From contig NW_020653945.1 in NCBI RefSeq assembly GCF_003589595.1, positions 11,073,000 to 11,136,999 on the forward strand: 64,000 nucleotides of DNA, written 5' to 3'. Origin of the DNA: Hyposmocoma kahamanoa (lineage: Eukaryota > Arthropoda > Insecta > Lepidoptera > Cosmopterigidae). Shown one piece after another: positions 28,001 to 37,000 of the stretch (positions within the stretch are counted from its first letter, which is position 1; each line of letters starts with the position of its first letter). The notes beneath the pieces were generated by a model, which saw only the letters and a list, made by a program, of their open reading frames with translations, was not told the DNA's origin and searched no databases. A program made the translations under genes and the position numbers.

Positions 28001-31000
28001 CAGCTTATACCATGTTTGATTTAGGGTGCAAAAAACATTTGCTATCTATTCTCCCATTTCCGCACGAATGAACCACTGACCTACAAATATTGGATAAGAA
28101 GAATTTCGATCGTAAATTGAATAATCGATAATTAGATCATTCGATGAAAATTCGAGAAAGCTCCCACGTTAAACTTTGCGTATCCCTACCCATCAAGCCT
28201 TCTAGGCTTAACCAAAAAAACACACACATACATCACACAAATATCGAATGCACGAATGCCTTTAGCCTGTCTTAAACTACCTAATGCAAGCAAGTAAAAA
28301 ATATAAAACGCTAGATTGCTTTCTAAGGATGGCACTAGTTATAAAACTATAAGTAACTATACTTCGTAATTAGTATTTTCGTAATATTTAGAGGAACGCT
28401 TAAAAAGGTTGAATTGTGAGAACAACATTCCTATGAACCACTCGCCACGTGTACCAGAACCACAGGAACTGTCCAGAACGTCTAATCGAAATGAAAAGAC
28501 GACTGAAGACATTGTTTTTTTAAATTGAATGTTCTGGTATGTGTGTAGTGGCTCTTGTGAACAACGTTATCTAAATAATAATTACGTCCATGAGTGTAGA
28601 TTATCTACGCTCATCATTACTTTAGGTACCTACACATAAAACTTTTTGCTTAAGCAGGTGTGCCTAGTACATATTTAATATTTACAGCAATTTTCATATG
28701 GTACTACCTCTTTATGTGTTAATGAATTGTATTTTTATAAATTATTGATTTACTTTTTAACCGACTTCAAAAAAAGGAGGAGGTTGTAGCTTGTAGCTAA
28801 CTTATGCTGAACTATCTTTTATATGTACTTATTATTTAATAACTAAATCCACCTCTAACTGACAGCACGCGTTATTTCGTACCTTCTCTAGGAAATCGAA
28901 TTTACGTGTCTACAAGAGGTGATAAATAAAAAAGCGAAACACGTTGTGTGATAGCTCTTTAGTGCCAACTTTCATTAGGGCGTATAATTATTAGTTTGGT
29001 TACTATCATAATTACCAAGGAAGCAAATAAATTGCATTTTTTAAGTTTATGTAGCTTAACTTAAACTTGTGATTTTGTATGTAATGGCTTCTTTCAATAA
29101 ATAATCCACGGTCTGAAATCGAAATGTTACAATAATAATATTAATATTATGAGGTCTATTGAAAAAGTTGACTGTTTGTTTTTTTTACGACTGGAGTCAT
29201 AAAAAAATTCAAGCCCTAACTTCACACTGGTATTCCCTTTCAAAATAATTCCCCTGAAGTCCAAAGCTTTTCCATCCTTATATGCTACAGTCCCATGCAC
29301 TTCTAGAAGGATTCTACCAATATCTTCCGTAACAGCGCAATCAAGGCTTATTTGATGTCGTCCAAGTCTTCGAATCGGGTCCCTTTGATGACTTCCTCGA
29401 GCCTGGGGAAACGGAAAATAACGCACGGGGGCAGGTCGGGTGAGTAAGGAGGCTGCTTCGAGACTTTTATGTTCTTCTCAGCCAATAACTGTCGGATGCT
29501 CAAGACATTATGAGCAAGGGCGTTCGTCATGGTTGAGCGGCCATAAGTTGTCTTGCCACAATTTTCGTCTGTTCTCACGCACTAAACCAGGCAAATCCTA
29601 GGATTACTTTGAAGTTTGGGTGTGAAATATTTTTTGTGATCACATTTCAGGCACACCTACTATCGAAACAATAACAATAGTGATATTTTGTTAGATTAGT
29701 TATTGTGTCAAATATTATAACAATATATCGCCGTGATTTCTGCGGTTTGCTTTCTGGGTTAATATAATTGTCATGTCATTGTAACCTTATTTACAATTTA
29801 AAGACTTTCATATTATTTATATTCATTTTAGATTATCATAACGCATAGGAAACCCTCGTAACATTTGCTACAATAGAAAGGTCTTTAAAAAATATATGTA
29901 TATCACGTGTGCGCGGGTCGGTACGCGGTGGCAGCGACGACAAGTCGGTCGGCAGTCTTTTATTATGGGTGGGTTTTATTCTACAATTTACGACAGATAA
30001 TAAAAGTCAAAAACATGTTTTTATTCTTTCTCTGTGTGTTTGTTCAGACTTTATTCAAAAACCACTGGACGAATTATTTTTATAGTTATGGAGTAATGTC
30101 CCAAAAGAAGATTGAGTAACATAAATTTTACGCAAATAATTAGGCGCCAAATAAGTAGGTAAGTATGTTAGTCGGTAACTTATTACACTACCCGATTTCA
30201 AGGACCCTGCGTCAAGGGCCCTTAGATAGGGCGCCGCTCACGAGTCTCCGTTTGAAAATAGAGTAAAATGACAGTTCATTGCTCGAAAGTGTTGCACGAT
30301 TACAAACAGCTAGTGATTGCGGTCGATAAATATTCCAACGACTATAGACTGAATGTTGGTCACGTTTAGGCAACAAATAGCCGAACTTATTTTAATTGCT
30401 TGGCACAAGTTCATTTTAATTATGATTTTTTGTAAGTTCATACATACATACCCAGCATTTAGAACTATGTGTATTCAGATTACAAAACAATAAGCAGATG
30501 GAGCATACGCAACAAACGATGTGAAGCCGCTTTTCATTTATAATGTGCGTGACATGCGCATTTGTGTTTGCGTGTAAGATTACCAGATGCAGCGAAAAAC
30601 TCCCGCAATTTTTTTTGTTGCTTTCTATAATACTGATGTTATAAACTGGAAATGTTGTTGCAATATGGTACTAGGATAGGTAAATGGTATTAGGATATCA
30701 AATAAATTATATGCAATATAAGTTAATATTTAATTGTGTAACACAATAACTTTGGCAATATTCCTATATAATATAAACAGTTCCGAAGTTTACCGCTAGA
30801 TGGCATTGGCGTAGAAAACGCAATTTCTGAATCGCGGTGTTAAAATTTTCCCTAAAGTTATGACCTGTCACCAGTGTTTTGTATGAAATTGATTGATTCA
30901 ACCATTGAATTTCTACGGTTATCCTCACTATTAAGCGCAAGCATCTCGAACTCGCGCCCGTCTTTCGGGACAGGTTACGAGAATACCTTTGAGTGAGTGT

Positions 31001-34000
31001 CTTTTTGTAATATTCGCACCCACCGAGACTTGTCGCGGACCCTGCGCCGCGCTTGCATCCAACGGGACGAATCTCTTTTATTGGATTTATTGGATATTAC
31101 CCTTGTATTGTAAGCCCATTGTAAGCTGTTGTACAATAAACCAAGTCTTCTTCACCAAATTTCGTCGTTTGATTCCTGGACGAAGTAAGGGGGCACCAGC
31201 TAGCCGAGCGAATCACTACCAGCCTGTATACCCCCTCTTACTACAGTAGCGACCAACAAAACACGAATAAAAGGACAATCCTTTGTGGCAACTAGAGCAG
31301 GAAGGGTGACGACGACGGTGAAGAAAGAAAGGACCATCACTAAATAAAGAATCTTTCAGTGAACTACTTAGTACAATCAACAAGAAAGGATCAATTACAA
31401 ACTACAGCCACACGTTCGATGGTATGAAGAAGAGAGAAACCGTTGAAGGATTCATAAGCTCAGTCAACGTGTACAAAGAAGTAATGTTTGGTGGCAAGCT
31501 GTGAAAACCCAAGTCCATACATGGCAGGACTTCGAAACACGATTACGAAATTTACTTGCACCGAGAAAAGCCTTATCCTTTATATGAAGAAATTTTCTTA
31601 GAGAAGCAATTCGAAGATATGGCTACTGAAAATTTCATAATGAAAAAACGCGCACCTTCGCGCAGTTGCCAAAGCACACGGAGACACGTACACAACTAAA
31701 GTGTTAAAATTATTGTAATTATAACTTTAGCCATATCTAGTCAATCTTCTGGAATAATAGTGATATAATATGCACATAGGAGATCTTTAGGAAACATTAA
31801 GTAACGTCCTGCACTCCTCCGTATTTCGGAAAGGGATGTGAAAATGCTTGAATGTGAGTAATAGGACCACATTCTGCCCTCATCCATATTTCGGAAAGGG
31901 GCGTGAATAAGCCAAATTAATATTTAGGTATTAAAACCACATTCTGCCCTCGTCCATTCTTAGGAACAACTTTTACAATGCTTAAAGACATAAGACGGCA
32001 TTCTTAAACACTCGTAAATAACTAATCACTCGTGACGTGCAAACAATGCGACGACGCTGTGCTTAGTACATACTAACGCGAGTTTGTATTCGCTTTTGAA
32101 TTTGTTTGCTTTGGTGGCTTCTTTTTCATGTTTGGCGCGCTCCATCTGCCTATTGTTTTGTAATCTAAGTATGTGTATTAAGAATACAAAGAGGACACCT
32201 ATTTTAACATTTTTCCTTTTAATTCAATATATTACATATAATGAAATCCTCCTGTCCTTATTAAAATGTGTATGAATAAAAATTTATTTCGATTCTAAAC
32301 AGCCGACTGTCAAAATAAAAATAAAGAAGGCAAGAACGCAATTAGTAATCATTAGAACGTCTTAACCTCAGATTACAAAACATAGGCAGATGGAGCGCGC
32401 CGAACACGAAAGTGAAGCCATCAAAGCAAATACAAATTCAAAAACGAATACAAACTCGTGTCAGTACCAGTGTTGCCAAGTCTACTGTTTTTCTAGTAGA
32501 TCTACTGTTTTTGGACGACATCTACTGTTCTACTGTCTTTTAGCGAAAATCTACTGTTTTTTTACGAATTTTCAGATTCACTTTTCGCAACTATTCTTGT
32601 CGGCTTTTTAGATTTTGGGAATCGTCTTTTTCATTTACGACGTCTTACTCTATGTTTTTAGAATAAAAGTGTAGAGTACATTAAATAAAAAATGTTGTAA
32701 ACTGTTCTTATTGGATAAAATAGGTACTTTATGCACTCCACTAATGATGTTTTTTTGATCTTGATGAGTGATCTCAACTGTGACTCTCTAAACATATTGA
32801 ACATTTGTCGGAGTTTTTGCAAAACTTTACAATGTGGTCACATCACAGAACATCGTCGATTCATTTTTTGGTATTATATACGGCATATTTGTCAATCACA
32901 GGTCTAGAAAATGCGGGGAAGTAACATCTATGATATTATTATCCAAATACAATTTTTATTGTCAAATACCAACATAGTAAGATAACATCAAAAACATTTG
33001 GTGACAATGTTTGAAGAAAATCGATCAAAAGTGTTTCGAACACCGCAAGTTCAGCATCTACTGTTTTTTTTCGCAATCTACTGTTTTTTCTGTGCAATAT
33101 CTTCCAATTTTTCAAATTTGACCTGGTAACACTGGTCAGTACTAAGCACAGCGTCGCATTGTTTGCACGTCACGAGTGATTCGCTATTTTATGTTTAAAA
33201 ATGCCATTTTGTCTCATAGTAAAAATTGTTCCCAAAAAAAAAAAAAAAATTAAGGTGGAATATCTTTTGACAGGGAACTATTGATTATTTAACTGTTTTG
33301 TAAGTTATTTACCCAATATTTTTTGAGTTTCAGTCGGAACACAAAACCTCGACATAAATTCGTACGTGTTGCCAATTTATATCAAATAGGTTTCCTTAAA
33401 ATTAGGTAAATGTGCATGGGTGATAGGAGTATCGACTAATTTATACTTTTATATAGAAATCAAATAATGCATGCATACAGGCTGATCCATTTACAGCAGT
33501 CCAAAATTGTTTATTAGGTAACTCAGATTTACCTAAATTATTCTCAAACCAATGTCTAATAGCCATTATGTATACAAAAGAAAATGCAGCCCTGTAGATA
33601 CAGAGAACTTTTATTGTTGTGTGCACATGTATAAACAGAATGATTAAAAAAAAAGTCTCAATAAAATAAAAAATATTGTATTATGTATTACATAACTTCA
33701 TAGGATCTAAAGAGTTCCATTGGGAACCAAACAATTTTTGTCTAATTAGAAGATAATTGTCAATGCTATGGAATTGATTACAAAGTTAATTTAATAAAAA
33801 AAATAAAAGAATAGTATTTGATGGTGCGATTGCACTACATATCAAAATCAGAAACGATTGCTCGATGTATAGACGCGAAACAGTAGTATTATAAAAACAT
33901 GCACAAAATAAGGGTTATTAAGATATTATGTAACTGTGATTGTAATAAATATTTTGAATTATCAAAGTTTTTCAATTTTAAAATATTTAAATAAGAGAAT

Positions 34001-37000
34001 ATTTTTCCTTCATGTGATGTAAATCAAATGATAACAATTAAATATTAACTTATAATGCATATAATTTGTTTGATATCCCAATACCACCTAAGTACCATAT
34101 TGCAAAATACCATTTCAATGTCTGTAACATTAGTATTATAGAAAGCAACAGAAAAAAATGCACGAGTTGTTCGCCGCATCTGGCAATCTTACACTCACAC
34201 AAATGCGCATGTTCCTACAGCGCCCCTCCTAGTTGTCACGTACATAATAAATGAAAAGCGGCTAAACAACGTTGGTTGCGTATGCTCCATCTGCCTATGT
34301 TTTGTAATCTGAGGTCGTAACATTCACAATTCTGGCATTTTTGACAAAATTTTACCTTCTTTCACAATTCATCAATAAAACTTTCGACAACGAACATGAC
34401 TATTTTAAAGTTTTATAAAAACGGGCAACCCTACAAATGTAATTTTACTCCGTCTTCAAAAAGACGGGCTTAGAGTCGTATTCTAGAACTCTACTCAATG
34501 CTCAAGTCAGGATTTGAGCTGACTTGAGTATGATTTCAAGCACTGGAAATACGACCCTTATTGCAAGGATTTGAGTATGATTTCTAGTGCTTTGAATCAT
34601 ACTTAAGTCCTGACTTGATACTAATACGACCCTATAATAAGCGTTTAAGTAAGGACTATATCACTTAAAGTCATTGAACACATTTTTATAGTTTTCTCTA
34701 TTATATTATTTCCGGGTGTCTGAATCCGAACCAAAGGTAAAAAAGTATTTCTGTAGATTTAGTTTTTGGGCGATTACAGACCCGCAAGGCAGCCAGGCCA
34801 AAAACCACCGAATGCGAAAGTTCATCCGTATCGGAAAACCTTTATGTCCGGCCGCCATTTTGCGGTGAGCGAGCAAGTGACTTATTTATTTTTGTAACAG
34901 GTTACCGGTAATAAACTACAAAGCATTGCCAAGGAATTCAAGTTATTTTTGGTTACGATGTTGTTTTTACCATATTATGTTAAAAGGTTTCATGTACCAA
35001 AGAAGACATTTCGACTAAGATTTTATTTCTTTTTTGCTAATCTAATTATCAGTTACCTGCTTAGCATATGAACAATTAGCTCATTTAGCAAAAAAGAGAA
35101 AGCAATATAAATGCTAAAAAAATAGAACTTTCTTGTTTGTACACCTCCTCGCACTTCAGTTGATGGTCAACATGACGCGTAATACTGTGAGTTGAATTTA
35201 TTGTTTGAATGAATGACACATGAATTTCGCAATAATGTTTCAGGTAGCTTTTGTGGGTGTTAAGAAATTAAAAAGATTTTACTAGATCTTAGAAACTCAC
35301 CTAAGTGAAAATTGACTAAGCCCTTGACGCTAGATAATAATGTATGTATTCTTAATTTTTCAAAACAGTTTTGAAGTTTCTGGCTCATTTTTTACAACAC
35401 GAATATAAATAATACATTATCATTGTGCTCTTGTGATTATATAACCTCATGGTGGACCAATAATTACAATATACTCTAAGGGATAAAATAAATACAAAAA
35501 ACATTTTTACAGAGATTTTCTCACTATTCGTAATTGCGGGAGCCGCCAAATGGCAACGAAAATGTAATGTTACTTTCAGAAAAAGAAATCGGCAAAGTGG
35601 CTAAGTGCGACAGGAGAATCTAATTTGATCGGACTAGAAATGCAATTGTACTCTTGTTCTGCTGGTTATTGTAAATATTACACTATTATTATTTACTTAA
35701 TAAAGTTTTAGGCTTAACTGTCAAAAATTCAAAAATTAGAAAACGAGAAGAAAAAAATTGAAAAAGAAATAAAGGAACTATCAATTAAACCACTATCAGT
35801 CAAACCTTATGAAAATAACCATCAATTATTTGATTTTTAATTCGGGACTTTAATCATGTATTAAACATATACAGACAGCTATATAGACAGATCGAAGTGA
35901 CGGATCCTTGACACACACAGTTTAAAGCTGACAAACACAGACAAGTATTTAAAAGCTCGGTCCCACCACCATCACCGTCACTTACAGTCTGTTGTAAGAT
36001 CTTTGATGAACAGAGCGTATGACTTTTGTGACCCTGAATTCTTCTAGAATGAGATATACTACGTTCAGAAGGTCCTTAGGTGGACAGATAGAATAACAGA
36101 CGGCAACCACGGCGGAAAGCTAAAGGGAAACGTCGTGATATTTTAAAGCAACCAGCGTTCATCCCTTACGTGAAAGGAATAACGGACAGAATCGGTACAG
36201 TTCTAAAAAAGTATTCTATAAAAACAGTGTTTACGCCGTTATCTAAGGTCACGGGGCATGTGAGATCGCCTAAGGATGTAATGCCCTTTCAATCTCCAGG
36301 CGTTTACAAGATTGATTGCAGTTGTGGGAGTTCCTATATTGGACAGACAAAACGCAACATAGCGGAAAGAGTCAAAGAACACGTCACAGCTGCTAGGAAC
36401 CATCAGCTCATTACGTCTGCAATAGCCGAGCATTTGCTGGAATCAGACCAAACCACTGTATTGAGCTTCATAATCCCAAGATCCTTTCCATAGAACGTCA
36501 TCACTATAGTAGTATCGTACGTGAAGCTATTGAAATTAAAAAACACCATAATTTCAACCGCGAAGACGGTTTTAAGCTTTCGTCATCATGAAATCCAGTT
36601 ATCAGCAAATGCGACATCAAGTATCGCCCGACAAGTCGCCGGATGTCGTGAATGTTATGTATCGGTCTAGTGACAACCCTAGTACACAAATAAATAGTGA
36701 AGGCCAAGAACAGGTAGTTAGAAAAACTCGCACGGCTAGAAAATGCTGACACCTGCCTCTTCAGTCCATTAGAGACCATAGACGTTGCAATAAGTCCGAA
36801 ACGTCAAGAGACTTAAAATATGTTTTATGCATACATGATTAAGTTCCGAATTTAAAAAAATGTGTGAAAATCGTGAAAATTTAAATCAAACTAACCGTCA
36901 TTGCGATAAGCAAAAGAAATTTGTACTATATGGATTGCAGGAGGCATTCGACTGTGAACTGGCAATCGGTACTATCCCAATTTTGACAACTTTACAGGAT

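Larger units (their letters stand above)
30474..32169. mobile_element. hAT-like element, copy 1 (plus orientation)
   Basis: About 27-bp inverted ends AGATTACAAAACAATARGCA..GGAGC at both termini, flanked by the perfect 8-bp repeat TATGTGTA (30466-30473, 32170-32177). Its left about 250 bp and right about 230 bp match copy 2 (32367-34313) in inverse order. The middle holds unrelated LTR-retrotransposon DNA. No intact transposase. Confidence 0.75.
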
